From positions 1-62,242 of IMG/VR virus record IMGVR_UViG_3300009183_000009: a stretch of 62,242 bases of DNA. One strand, given 5' to 3'. This DNA comes from a virus. Below the pieces are notes generated by a model. That model was not told the DNA's origin. It saw only the letters and a program-made list of their open reading frames with translations, and did no database searches. Positions 43,403 to 51,112 of this stretch are shown here, one piece after another (the stretch's first letter is position 1; each line of letters opens with the position of its first letter). Made by a program: the position numbers and the translations under genes.

Positions 43403-43417
43403 GAGTGTTCCCTCCTC

Positions 43418-44296
43418 TTAGAAATTAAACTTGTCGAGTATTGCATCGACATTCTTCTTGACATCCTGTCGGATGGTCTCGTCTTTACGCAACTCGCTAG
43501 GAGTCACGCCTACCAACAACTGCTCAAGCTCACGCCGCGCTGTCTCCAACGCAGGGTCATTGGTAATGTTGAGTGACTTAGCTAAGTCACACATCTCTAG
43601 CGCACCATCGACAAGGGTGTCGTGGAAGCGTCGAGTCTTAGCCTCACCCTGCACGTAGTCAGTAGTGAGTCTGTCAGAGATACGCTTGAGTCGTTCACCC
43701 AGTCGAGCACGAACATCTGCCATAGCGTAGTCGATGCGTTCCTGAGTTAGTGACTCAAGCTTAGCCTTGAGTTCTTCCTGCGCCTTGTTGCCCACATCCA
43801 CTCGGAAGTCACCCGCTGTTGGCACGGGCATGTAGTTGACGCGGAATGAGAACTTGGTAACCAAGTCGTTGGGGGTTGGGAAGTCATCTCGTCTAAACAT
43901 ATCACCAAGAGCCATAGCCTGTGCTGTGATAAGCGAGGGGTAGATGGTGATGAATGCCTTGACCAATGCGGCAATCTCCTCATCGAACTCGTTCATGCGT
44001 TCAGCAAACTTAATGAAGCGCGTGTTGGGTAACAAGCGCAGACCAGAGTCAGACCAAGGCGATGTGTTGTCGTACACATACTGACGAGCACGACCGACTG
44101 CTTGTTGGATGACCTCCAACTCTGTGCGACCTGCGAGCAGGTGCTTGTTGACACGCGCCGCATCCTTGGCGGCGTGCTTGTTTGTTGTGACCTCATCGGT
44201 AGTGGACTTGTCCAGCTTGCGAGCCGTCCACACAGAGGCGTTGAATTCCACCAGCATTGCACAGGTGTCGATGTTGAAGCGAGGTGTTGTGTTCAT
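43418..44296 (-). CDS. DUF3150-type protein (third member of the MoxR/VWA set)
   Basis: 292 residues, mostly helical (ALVKAFITIYPSLITAQAMALGDMF, FSFRVNYMPVPTAGDFRVDVG). In other phages and plasmids this DUF3150-type protein is found beside a MoxR-type ATPase and a VWA protein, as here. Its leader is AAAGGAGTATTCAAT, a variant of the shared early leader. Biochemical role unknown; the partner genes suggest an adaptor for the ATPase. Confidence 0.8.
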   Translation of the reverse strand: MNTTPRFNIDTCAMLVEFNASVWTARKLDKSTTDEVTTNKHAAKDAARVNKHLLAGRTELEVIQQAVGRARQYVYDNTSPWSDSGLRLLPNTRFIKFAERMNEFDEEIAALVKAFITIYPSLITAQAMALGDMFRRDDFPTPNDLVTKFSFRVNYMPVPTAGDFRVDVGNKAQEELKAKLESLTQERIDYAMADVRARLGERLKRISDRLTTDYVQGEAKTRRFHDTLVDGALEMCDLAKSLNITNDPALETARRELEQLLVGVTPSELRKDETIRQDVKKNVDAILDKFNF

Positions 44297-44318
44297 ATTG
44301 AATACTCCTTTTAGTTAC

Positions 44319-45443
44319 TTACTTGGTTGAGAAAAAGATTTTGTGTTCAGCCAACATCTTGCCGAAGTCGGTCAAGGTGATGAACAAGTCCACACGCTGA
44401 GATGTAGCCACGGTGTTGCAGAAGATTGACTGCATCTCTGCACGCATACGCCACACGTATGTGACGATTGCTTCTGCTTCTGTTCTATCCTTGGCACGCG
44501 ATACGAACTGGAAGACTTGAATCAACTGAGCAGTAGGGTTGGTAGACAAAGGTGCAGTCGCAGGGTCTTTGATGACACGCGCATAGTCACAAATCTCACG
44601 ACCAAAGCGAACGAACGATGCCAACGCTTCAGCAGTTGTGTAACCGACAGTACCAATCAACGCTTGCTCAATGGTTGTGTCGTCGAGTATGCCAAGACCC
44701 TCATCCAAGATGTCACCAGCGGCGGCAAGTGAGCGAGGTGTCGCGTATGCTTGCTGTGTTGACTTGGGATTGAAGACGAAGCCATTGTCCTTAGACATAT
44801 CCTTGCCCTCGTATGCACCACCCTTCTCGTAGTCAAGGAACGATGCCATGACGCGAGGCTCGTTGGATACGAACGCGATGACCATAGGATTGATACCGGC
44901 ATCGGTTGCCCACTTGACCCACTCTTCAGCGGTAGGCTTACGCATCTTCACGAACACAAGACGATTACGCAAGTGAGCTTGGATGGAGTCACCGAGACCC
45001 TCGATTGAAAGATTGGTAGCGGCAAAGATAACGCTACCCTCAACGAAGTGGAGGTTACCAACGCGTTGCTCGTAGACGATAGGCGCAAGCACATTCTTGA
45101 TGAACTGCGGTGCCTTGGCTATCTCATCTAAGAACACCATGATTGGCTTGCCACCATTGACGCCACGCTGATTGGTCTTGCTAACACCGAAGCGTTCGTT
45201 GGGAAGCTCACGCGAGATGCCGTTCTCGCGGTCAAGGTCAGGCATCCATACAGAGCCATCGGACAACTGAGTGCAGTCGATGGGGTCAACGGCAATGTGA
45301 TTGGCAAACTTGGGAAGACGCTTGAGTTGATGGAACAACGCGGTCTTGCCGATGCCGTTCTCGCCCTCGACGATTACTGTACGCTTGTGACCCACAGCGG
45401 CGATGAGGTTGATGACTTGAGAAGAAGAAAGATATTGATTCAT
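44319..45443 (-). CDS. MoxR/CobS-type AAA+ ATPase
   Basis: 374 residues. Walker A GENGIGKT (27-34), Walker B IMVFLDEI (101-108) with catalytic D107 E108, sensor 1 FAATN (about 140-144), arginine near RNRLVFVKM. The N-terminus LSSSQVINLIAAVG and the tract NQRGVNGGKPIM are those of MoxR-type ATPases annotated CobS-like in phages. It would remodel a protein partner with the VWA protein encoded next to it. Leader GGAGTAATCAAC. Confidence 0.9.
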   Translation of the reverse strand: MNQYLSSSQVINLIAAVGHKRTVIVEGENGIGKTALFHQLKRLPKFANHIAVDPIDCTQLSDGSVWMPDLDRENGISRELPNERFGVSKTNQRGVNGGKPIMVFLDEIAKAPQFIKNVLAPIVYEQRVGNLHFVEGSVIFAATNLSIEGLGDSIQAHLRNRLVFVKMRKPTAEEWVKWATDAGINPMVIAFVSNEPRVMASFLDYEKGGAYEGKDMSKDNGFVFNPKSTQQAYATPRSLAAAGDILDEGLGILDDTTIEQALIGTVGYTTAEALASFVRFGREICDYARVIKDPATAPLSTNPTAQLIQVFQFVSRAKDRTEAEAIVTYVWRMRAEMQSIFCNTVATSQRVDLFITLTDFGKMLAEHKIFFSTK

Positions 45444-45468
45444 GTTGATTACTCCAAAGGTTGATTGA

Positions 45469-46662
45469 TTAAACAGAGATACGAACTAACTTGCCGTGAG
45501 TGGGAACGAAGTCTTCGTTCTCCACCACACCCCACAGAGACGGCATCGGGGTATTCGGGGTATCGCAACCGAGGTAGCCATCAGTCAGCCACACGATTGC
45601 TTTAGCATTGATTTTGTGGTGCAGTATGTAGTCAACAACTGCTTGCGGTGTAGTGCCGCCACCACCTTGAGGTTTGAGTAGTGTCGCAATCTGCTCGTAG
45701 TCAACAGGCTTGAACACTTGGTCACCGCACACACCATCGTCCCACCACAAGATGCGAACAGACTCGGGTCTTACTTGCGTGAGCATACGAGCAATCTCAC
45801 CGAAGATGAGTCGATAGTATGGCGACATCGAACCTGATGTATCGGGTGCAAGGATAAGCTCACCGACTGTCTCGTTGAAGTGCGATGGCATGATGAAGCC
45901 CGATGCAAGCAAGCGCTTGTTGGGAGGACAGAAGCGTGAGTTCTCGTCGCCACTACACACAGACACAAGCCAGTCCTGCATAGCCTCGACATAGTTGGTT
46001 GTGCGTTCCTTGGCTGTGCCGAAGATGTCACGACCCCCCTTGCCCTTGCCTGCCAACTTACGCGCAAGCATCTCGCCTTGACGATTGGCATCGTCAACAT
46101 TCTTGCTGTGCTCTTGCTCATCCTCTAAGTCATCGAACACAGGGTCTTCATGCACATCGATAGGTTCATCGAAGTCATCGCCACTACCATTGCCATGCTT
46201 GTCAGGTTCTTTGCGACCTTGCTTGATGAGGTCATTGAGCACCTGAGGGAATGACCAACCGAAGTACTTGCGGTCAATGCACAGCGTATCAGTAGGTCTC
46301 TCAACGAATGTGAAGTTAGGGTCAAGCTCTTCGATGAGAGCATTGACCACATAGTCCTGCGCGATGTTGGAAAGCCTCGGCATTGCTCTGGTCTCTCTCC
46401 TGTACAGGATGCAATGCTTGAGTGCCACATGAAAGTTCTCATGCAGTACAAGGTAGCGCAGTTGCTTGCGGTTGAGTGGTGCGATAAATTCCTCGCCATA
46501 CTTCTTGTCACGCCCATTGGTTGCGGCTGTGGGTGTGGTCTTTGAGACCTCTGACTTGCCCATACATATCACACCGCTGAGCAGTGCATATTGTGGGTGC
46601 CGCATACAGTCAATGTTCGCGGCTTGTACACGCTGGTTGAGCGTCATCTTCTCGAATGTCAT
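45469..46662 (-). CDS. VWA-domain protein with HExxH motif (DUF2201/CobT-like)
   Basis: 397 residues. The N-terminal half carries HENFH (74-78) in LVLHENFHVALKH, a zinc-peptidase-like motif as in DUF2201_N proteins. A disordered acidic linker (about 155-195) follows. The C-terminal VWA domain has the MIDAS motif DTSGSMS (about 275), GGGGTTPQ and WLTDGY. VWA proteins often dock on MoxR ATPases to bring a substrate. All motif residues look intact, so both halves could be active. Confidence 0.88.
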   Translation of the reverse strand: MTFEKMTLNQRVQAANIDCMRHPQYALLSGVICMGKSEVSKTTPTAATNGRDKKYGEEFIAPLNRKQLRYLVLHENFHVALKHCILYRRETRAMPRLSNIAQDYVVNALIEELDPNFTFVERPTDTLCIDRKYFGWSFPQVLNDLIKQGRKEPDKHGNGSGDDFDEPIDVHEDPVFDDLEDEQEHSKNVDDANRQGEMLARKLAGKGKGGRDIFGTAKERTTNYVEAMQDWLVSVCSGDENSRFCPPNKRLLASGFIMPSHFNETVGELILAPDTSGSMSPYYRLIFGEIARMLTQVRPESVRILWWDDGVCGDQVFKPVDYEQIATLLKPQGGGGTTPQAVVDYILHHKINAKAIVWLTDGYLGCDTPNTPMPSLWGVVENEDFVPTHGKLVRISV

Positions 46663-46700
46663 AGTGCTTCTCCTGTAGTGTTTGACATTATTCTAACATA

Positions 46701-46720
46701 GGTGTCCAAGATTAGACACC
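46701..46720. promoter_or_regulatory. 20-bp palindrome between the 321-residue gene and the VWA gene
   Basis: GGTGTC and GACACC are perfectly inverted with eight bases between, in which AA and TT are also symmetrical. It lies just after the stop codon of the 321-residue gene and before the leader of the VWA gene. As RNA it would form a hairpin without a U-tract; as DNA it resembles an operator. It is the only copy I noticed. Confidence 0.5.
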
Positions 46721-46729
46721 CTCGGGTTT

Positions 46730-47695
46730 CTACCAATTCACATTACTGCGGGGGTAGTCTTTCTCCACAACGAATTGTGGAATAGTCTGTTTGACGGACT
46801 TCTTTTCCAAGTCCAGCGCCTTGAGGATGCGGGTCGACACCGCCTTACGCACATCCTTTTCGGTGACTGGCTTGTCTAGCTTGTCTATGCCGTCGATTTG
46901 TTGGTTGGGTGCGTGCCAACGTGGGCTTAGCATGAAGTCTCTCTGCTTCCATGCACGCTTGGATGCGAGCACATTGAACGCGTCCTGACACATCTCAAAG
47001 AAAGCGTGGATGTCAGCTGATGTAGCTGAGTCATCCGCAATCTTTCCAACGCACTTGCGTGCATCCCACTCTGACACAGCACCGCCAGCCCAAGGACGAC
47101 CCAAGCGGTCAGACAAAGCAACCTCAGCGGTGAACTCAGGCAGACGCATCTGCACAAGCATGAGGTAGTTGTCAAACTTCTTGAGTATCTCTGCGCGTGC
47201 CGTCTTGTCCTCGTTGCCCGACACCATTCTGTAGTGCGGTGTGTGGGATGACTTGGTTGTGTCGAGCACGCCATCAACATACATGAAGTCAGCGCTGAAC
47301 GGCGTGTCGCCGTCATACGTGAATACCTTGTTGTACACAGGCGCAATCACCTCACCAACTTGTGAGTTCTCGACACGCCTCCAACTGTCCTTGCCAAGAA
47401 CATAGTGCATGAAGTCCTTACTCGTTATTGAGTTGTCACCCATGAACAAGCGGCGTTCGTGTTGCTTGCCGTCGACCATCGTTGGTGCGTAGTAGCGAGC
47501 CATAACTGTGTGGTACAGAATGATGTCGAAGTGGTCTTCGTACTTGGCTACCCTGTAGTGATGGTAGGTCTTGTGGAGTGGGCGTTCGTTCTCTGCCCAC
47601 TTGTTGCTACGGACTGCGCCGCGATGATTGAATACTTTCTCTGCGTCAGCGTAGCTGTGTACGCGAGGTAAAGACCGAGCTGTGTTTCCAAACAT
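46730..47695 (-). CDS. Hypothetical protein upstream of the VWA/ATPase set
   Basis: 321 residues, no recognised domain. Basic N-terminus, then a mixed strand/helix core (FDIILYHTVMARYYAPTMVDGKQHERRLFMGDN). The later half (RAWKQRDFMLSPRWHAPNQQIDGID and a charged tail) is less ordered. Leader AAAGGAGTAATCAAT. Its constant neighbours suggest it belongs to the same functional set as the ATPase and VWA protein. Confidence 0.7.
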   Translation of the reverse strand: MFGNTARSLPRVHSYADAEKVFNHRGAVRSNKWAENERPLHKTYHHYRVAKYEDHFDIILYHTVMARYYAPTMVDGKQHERRLFMGDNSITSKDFMHYVLGKDSWRRVENSQVGEVIAPVYNKVFTYDGDTPFSADFMYVDGVLDTTKSSHTPHYRMVSGNEDKTARAEILKKFDNYLMLVQMRLPEFTAEVALSDRLGRPWAGGAVSEWDARKCVGKIADDSATSADIHAFFEMCQDAFNVLASKRAWKQRDFMLSPRWHAPNQQIDGIDKLDKPVTEKDVRKAVSTRILKALDLEKKSVKQTIPQFVVEKDYPRSNVNW

Positions 47696-47700
47696 ATTGA

Positions 47701-48099
47701 TTACTCCTTTGTGGTTGTGGTTGATTTAACTGCGGGAAAATCTGTGTTGAGTGCGTGGGATGTGTGGATGTAATCGTAGAGGTCGTCGTCGTTGCCGCCC
47801 TCATTGGTTTCTTCTGCGCCATCCTCACCTATTTGCACGATGCGAAAACCTGCATTGGGGTAAAGTTCTACTGCCCATTCCATGATTGCGTCGTGTGCTC
47901 GCACCTCGTCAAAGCTGTCGTACCATTTCACATCACTCGTTTCAAATGTGATGATTGGCTCTTCGTAGTTTGTCTCGCACTCTTCGATTGCATTTGTCCA
48001 ATGCTCATCGTTGCGATGCTTGACTAACTCAACGAATGTGTCTCGTTGCTCTACTGTTTCAAAGCGTATGACATACGCTACATCTGACCTATATCCCAT
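47701..48099 (-). CDS. Acidic hypothetical protein (MGYRSDVAYVI family)
   Basis: 132 residues. The N-terminus MGYRSDVAYVIRFE and the pattern ALYPNAGFRIVQIGED-like in its middle are known from many phage and bacterial mobile-element proteins without assigned function. Very acidic in the C-terminal half (EETNEGGNDDDLYD). It overlaps the next gene upstream by 11 bases. Confidence 0.72.
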   Translation of the reverse strand: MGYRSDVAYVIRFETVEQRDTFVELVKHRNDEHWTNAIEECETNYEEPIITFETSDVKWYDSFDEVRAHDAIMEWAVELYPNAGFRIVQIGEDGAEETNEGGNDDDLYDYIHTSHALNTDFPAVKSTTTTKE

Positions 48100-48760
48100 G
48101 GGACACCTCCTCTTCAGTTGAAATATTGCCTTTGCTATCGAAGCGCCAGCCGTTTATATAGATGATTTCTTTAAAAGTTTCCTCGCTTGTGTATGCCTCA
48201 TACTCATCACGAAGTGCCTTATAAATATCATCAGCCAATGACTTTGCCTCTTTGAGCACCCACTCTTCTAAGTCATTGACCAGACTCTCAATATCTATTG
48301 CACGCGCCACACCATTGACGCCAGCACCTTGGAAGATGCCTTGCCTAAACACCGAGTCGTTGTCATCAGCATCAATGTCCGCAGTAATGGTCACGCCCTC
48401 CAACCGCATACCACCTGAGTGGACATACATGAATGAAGTGGTATAGATGAGTGCCCTGATGCCTATCCACTCCTCCTGCATCAACGCAAGCAGAACTGTG
48501 TACCGCCCTGCATTGGGGTGCGTAGGCGTTACATAATGCTGAATGAAGTCATCGAGGTTGACTCGTCCTGTCCACGATGCGCCATCGCCTTGCGAGTAGA
48601 AACCTGAGTAGTAGATTTGGTCAACCAACATACCTGTAGCTTCTACTGCTTTGTCACCGATGTACTGTGCGTAGACTTCCTCATACCAATCATCGGGCGG
48701 CTCGCCATACTGGGATATGGCGTTGCTCTTTGCGTTCTGTTCTAAGTCTTCAAACTCCAT
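48089..48760 (-). CDS. Acidic phage protein of the SGFYSQGDGASWTG family
   Basis: 223 residues, acidic. The central segment VDQIYYSGFYSQGDGASWTGRV marks a phage family that public records sometimes label as antitoxin; that label is not supported by any partner gene here. The N-terminus has a helical start (FEDLEQNAKSNAIS). Possibly involved in host takeover. Coupled to both neighbours by overlaps. Confidence 0.72.
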   Translation of the reverse strand: MEFEDLEQNAKSNAISQYGEPPDDWYEEVYAQYIGDKAVEATGMLVDQIYYSGFYSQGDGASWTGRVNLDDFIQHYVTPTHPNAGRYTVLLALMQEEWIGIRALIYTTSFMYVHSGGMRLEGVTITADIDADDNDSVFRQGIFQGAGVNGVARAIDIESLVNDLEEWVLKEAKSLADDIYKALRDEYEAYTSEETFKEIIYINGWRFDSKGNISTEEEVSHGI

Positions 48761-49304
48761 TTAGTTTCTCCAAAAGTTTTATCAATGTGCTTGCCAACTT
48801 CTCTTCAAGTACCTCCTCAATAATCTCCTGCACGCGGTCTGCGTCAGGGTAGTCGTTGCTGTCTAAATAATTTTCTATCTTGTCGTCAACGTCGTACGCA
48901 TCAAACTTGTCATCGAAGTCGTAGTCTGTGATGGCGTCATGCACTTGGTTGCTGATGTCGGTGTCACGCACCTCTCTGCGAACCTGTTCTGTGATGATGT
49001 CGTCCATGATTTCCTTGACTCTGTCCTCGTTGACATGGTCGTCGTCATCGATGTGGGTATTGACTACAAAGGTTGCGATGTCGTGTATTGACTCCCTGAA
49101 CGACTCGTCGATGTACTTCACAGTACCATGAGCTTGCAAGACGGCGCTGACCTTCTCCTCGACTTGTTGGTCAATGTGCGTATTGATTGCATGAAGCAAG
49201 GTGTGTATCAGCGTTGAGGTAGGGGGCTTGGGTTGAAGTTCGTGAGGTGTATCCAAGTCGGGGACTGTGGTTTCTGTTTGGTTTGTGTGGTCGATGTATG
49301 TCAT
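48750..49304 (-). CDS. Strongly acidic helical protein
   Basis: 184 residues from the ATG at 49304 with GGAGTAATCAAC directly upstream; a longer frame exists but lacks a ribosome site. Asp/Glu-rich repeated segments (HIDDDDHVNEDRVKEIMDDI, DFDDKFDAYDVDDKIENYLDSNDYPDADRVQEIIEEV) give it a very low predicted isoelectric point. This is the profile of a DNA mimic or inhibitor of a host DNA-binding protein, though no known family is recognised. Confidence 0.68.
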   Translation of the reverse strand: MTYIDHTNQTETTVPDLDTPHELQPKPPTSTLIHTLLHAINTHIDQQVEEKVSAVLQAHGTVKYIDESFRESIHDIATFVVNTHIDDDDHVNEDRVKEIMDDIITEQVRREVRDTDISNQVHDAITDYDFDDKFDAYDVDDKIENYLDSNDYPDADRVQEIIEEVLEEKLASTLIKLLEKLNGV

Positions 49305-49326
49305 GTTGATTACTCCATTTAAAATA

Positions 49327-49343
49327 CTGGTGAGGCGCACCAG
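49327..49343 (-). terminator. Leftward hairpin with T-rich tail in an early leader
   Basis: On the leftward strand CTGGTG-CGCCT-CACCAG is followed by TATTTTAAA. It lies between the operator-like palindrome at 49355 and the ribosome site of the acidic protein gene. It may be a weak terminator or attenuator. Confidence 0.55.
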
Positions 49344-49354
49344 CAACGCAACTT

Positions 49355-49371
49355 AGTATCAGAGTGATACT
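49355..49371. promoter_or_regulatory. Repeated palindrome, copy 5 (AGTATCA-GAG-TGATACT)
   Basis: A perfect 7-3-7 inverted repeat, one of five copies. It lies 33 bases after the stop of the 37-residue gene and upstream of the hairpin and leader of the acidic protein gene. Probable operator for a phage or host repressor/activator. Confidence 0.8.
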
Positions 49372-49404
49372 GAGATTTAAAAGGCAATGAGTGTTCCCTG
49401 TGCG

Positions 49405-49518
49405 TCACAGGTAGCACATCACGCCCATCCGCCACACGAACAAGTCGAGGGCGAGAACTACGCACGCTATCAGATACGCCATCACAAAGGTGATGCGTAT
49501 GGGTGTGAACCTTGTCAT
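49405..49518 (-). CDS. 37-residue single-span membrane protein
   Basis: ATG at 49518 overlaps the previous stop (ATGA) and has GGAG eight bases upstream. The protein (MTRFTPIRITFVMAYLIAC and on to VWRMGVMCYL) is one hydrophobic helix with a positively charged N-terminus. Function unknown. Confidence 0.6.
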   Translation of the reverse strand: MTRFTPIRITFVMAYLIACVVLALDLFVWRMGVMCYL

Positions 49519-49718
49519 TCTTCTATCTCCTTGGGATACTGCATGAACAGTATCCTGCCCTTGTAGTCGTGCGGTGAGAGGAAGTCACAGTTGTTTAGCT
49601 CTGCGGCTTTCGCCTCTATGTCACCATCGGCTATGTACTCGGCGCTGTGGACGCGATGCACAAGTGCTGAGTCCCCGTCAAAGAACTCTATGTCCCCAAA
49701 GATTACGAATCGTTTCAT
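49515..49718 (-). CDS. Small hypothetical protein
   Basis: 67 residues (MKRFVIFGDIEFFDGDSALVHRVHSAEYIADGD), alternating strands and helix, acidic. Coupled by 4-base overlaps to genes on both sides, within a run of small early genes. No recognised domain. Confidence 0.65.
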   Translation of the reverse strand: MKRFVIFGDIEFFDGDSALVHRVHSAEYIADGDIEAKAAELNNCDFLSPHDYKGRILFMQYPKEIEE

Positions 49719-49903
49719 TCTGCTCTCCCTTCAATTTCAAAACCATACGCATAGGTATCCGATGCCTCATTTGCAAGCGTCTTACCTACCCCAATGTCAT
49801 CGACTACATTTTGTAGTGCTTCTCCCAAATCGTTCGCCTCGTCATAAGTTATGACCAACACGAACCTGTTGCCTGCGCCCTTGTTGTATTTATCTATGTT
49901 CAT
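49715..49903 (-). CDS. Small acidic hypothetical protein
   Basis: 62 residues from the ATG at 49903 with AGGAGAAGTGAA upstream. Strand-helix pattern (NRFVLVITYDEANDLGEALQNVVDDIGV). No known family. Coupled by a 4-base overlap to both neighbours. Confidence 0.65.
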   Translation of the reverse strand: MNIDKYNKGAGNRFVLVITYDEANDLGEALQNVVDDIGVGKTLANEASDTYAYGFEIEGRAE

Positions 49904-50133
49904 TTCACTTCTCCTAAAGTTGTTTGGCAATACCCCACATACCCATTCTGTTCATACAGTTTGGTTGCTTCTTCATCGCTCTGCGCCTCTTCAGGGTGCT
50001 TGTAGCCGACCACCTTTATGTGTTCCTCATCAAGACTACCGAGATAGCCCAAGTCGTCCATGAGATTTGTAATGGCTTCACTCTTGTCTTCGCCCACTAC
50101 CCACACATCAACAGTTATTTTGTATACATTCAT
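49900..50133 (-). CDS. Small acidic hypothetical protein
   Basis: 77 residues (MNVYKITVDVWVVGEDKSEAITNLMDDLGYLG), strand-helix-strand with an acidic C-terminus. The arrangement resembles its 62-residue neighbour, so the two may be distant paralogues. Leader AAGGAGAAACAAC. Confidence 0.65.
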   Translation of the reverse strand: MNVYKITVDVWVVGEDKSEAITNLMDDLGYLGSLDEEHIKVVGYKHPEEAQSDEEATKLYEQNGYVGYCQTTLGEVK

Positions 50134-50144
50134 GTTGTTTCTCC

Positions 50145-50405
50145 TTACTTTGTTCTAAGTTCTACGATGAACGGTGATGGGAGTGCTTCATATAACTCTT
50201 TGGTTATTTCTTTCAACTCACCTGCTCGGCTTGCGTGGTCACCGAACCAATACCATTCATCTTCACGACTATGGCAGTCGCCCCAAAAGCTTTTGGTTAA
50301 CCTATCCAAGTATTTGTCGGGGTCACCCTTGGTTTTGAATTTGACGACTGAATCACTATCCATATCGCCATTACGAGTTTCGATTGCACCGATGTAATAT
50401 TTCAT
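50145..50405 (-). CDS. Small hypothetical protein
   Basis: 86 residues (MKYYIGAIETRNGDMDSDSVVKFKTKGDPDKYLDRL), with EDEWYWFGDHASRAGELKEIT, probably a compact alpha/beta fold. Leader AGGAGAAGCAGA. It follows a copy of the early palindrome (50438-50454). Unknown function. Confidence 0.65.
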   Translation of the reverse strand: MKYYIGAIETRNGDMDSDSVVKFKTKGDPDKYLDRLTKSFWGDCHSREDEWYWFGDHASRAGELKEITKELYEALPSPFIVELRTK

Positions 50406-50437
50406 TCTGCTTCTCCTAAAGTTGTTTGTGTAAACTC

Positions 50438-50454
50438 AGTATCAGGGTGATACT
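50438..50454. promoter_or_regulatory. Repeated palindrome, copy 4 (AGTATCA-GGG-TGATACT)
   Basis: Perfect 7-3-7 inverted repeat, overlapping the last base of the upstream gene (50454-51086) and lying 33 bases upstream of the ATG at 50405. One of five copies. Confidence 0.8.
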
Positions 50455-51086
50455 CAGTCGTCTCTGCGCCGAGACAATAGCTCGGGCACTTTCATGTGCT
50501 CTCTGTCCTCCCTTCCTATTGATAGCCAGCGGTCACGCAATGACTCAATGGCAAACGATGAGACCAACTCCCACCAGTTACGCTTCTCTTTCTTGTACTT
50601 GCTTGGCTCAGACTCGAAGTCGAGCAGTATCCTGCTCTTCTCCCTTGTCAGTATTGATAGGTACTTTTTTAGTAACCCCTCGTACTCGCCTTGTCCCATC
50701 TGTTCGGCGTAGCTACGCTGTGCTCTCACCTTTTTGATTTCATAACCCATCGGGTCTAAGGTTTGTTTGAGTTGGTTGCGCCACTTGTCTACCCATGCCT
50801 CGTAGCGTGCCTTGCTCATGATGAGCCGCGCCATGCGTTGGCGTTCCTCAATGATGGATTCCATCTTTGATTTCCCTATGTCGCCACTCACCACCATGTT
50901 GTGCAATTCCTTGCGGGTCTTCTTGCTTGGGGGTGTGCGCTTGGGTTGGCAAGCTTTGCAATTCTTGGAGGAGATGGTCATAAGCACATCACCTTTCATG
51001 CCTCGGGCTTGCATTTGTGCGCGTGTGAGTCTGCGGTTGAACTCGGCGAGAGGCTTTTCTTCTCCGCATTTGTTACACTTTTTCAT
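50454..51086 (-). CDS. Zinc-ribbon protein, unknown function
   Basis: 210 residues from the ATG at 51086, giving an N-terminus that opens directly with a zinc ribbon: KKCNKCGEEKPLAEF and a later KNCKACQ supply C-x2-C pairs. The longer frame upstream runs into the 278-bp palindrome and is unlikely. The rest is basic and helical (KKTRKELHNMVVSGDIGKSKMESIIEERQRMARLIMSK). It sits next to the palindrome, so DNA binding there is a fair guess. Confidence 0.7.
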   Translation of the reverse strand: MKKCNKCGEEKPLAEFNRRLTRAQMQARGMKGDVLMTISSKNCKACQPKRTPPSKKTRKELHNMVVSGDIGKSKMESIIEERQRMARLIMSKARYEAWVDKWRNQLKQTLDPMGYEIKKVRAQRSYAEQMGQGEYEGLLKKYLSILTREKSRILLDFESEPSKYKKEKRNWWELVSSFAIESLRDRWLSIGREDREHMKVPELLSRRRDD

Positions 51087-51112
51087 ACATTTGTCCACTT
51101 CGTTGTTCGAGC

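Noticed and set aside
48089-48760. Antitoxin gene
   Set aside because: The family is sometimes labelled antitoxin in public records, but no toxin gene adjoins it and no DNA-binding or RNA-binding motif is seen.
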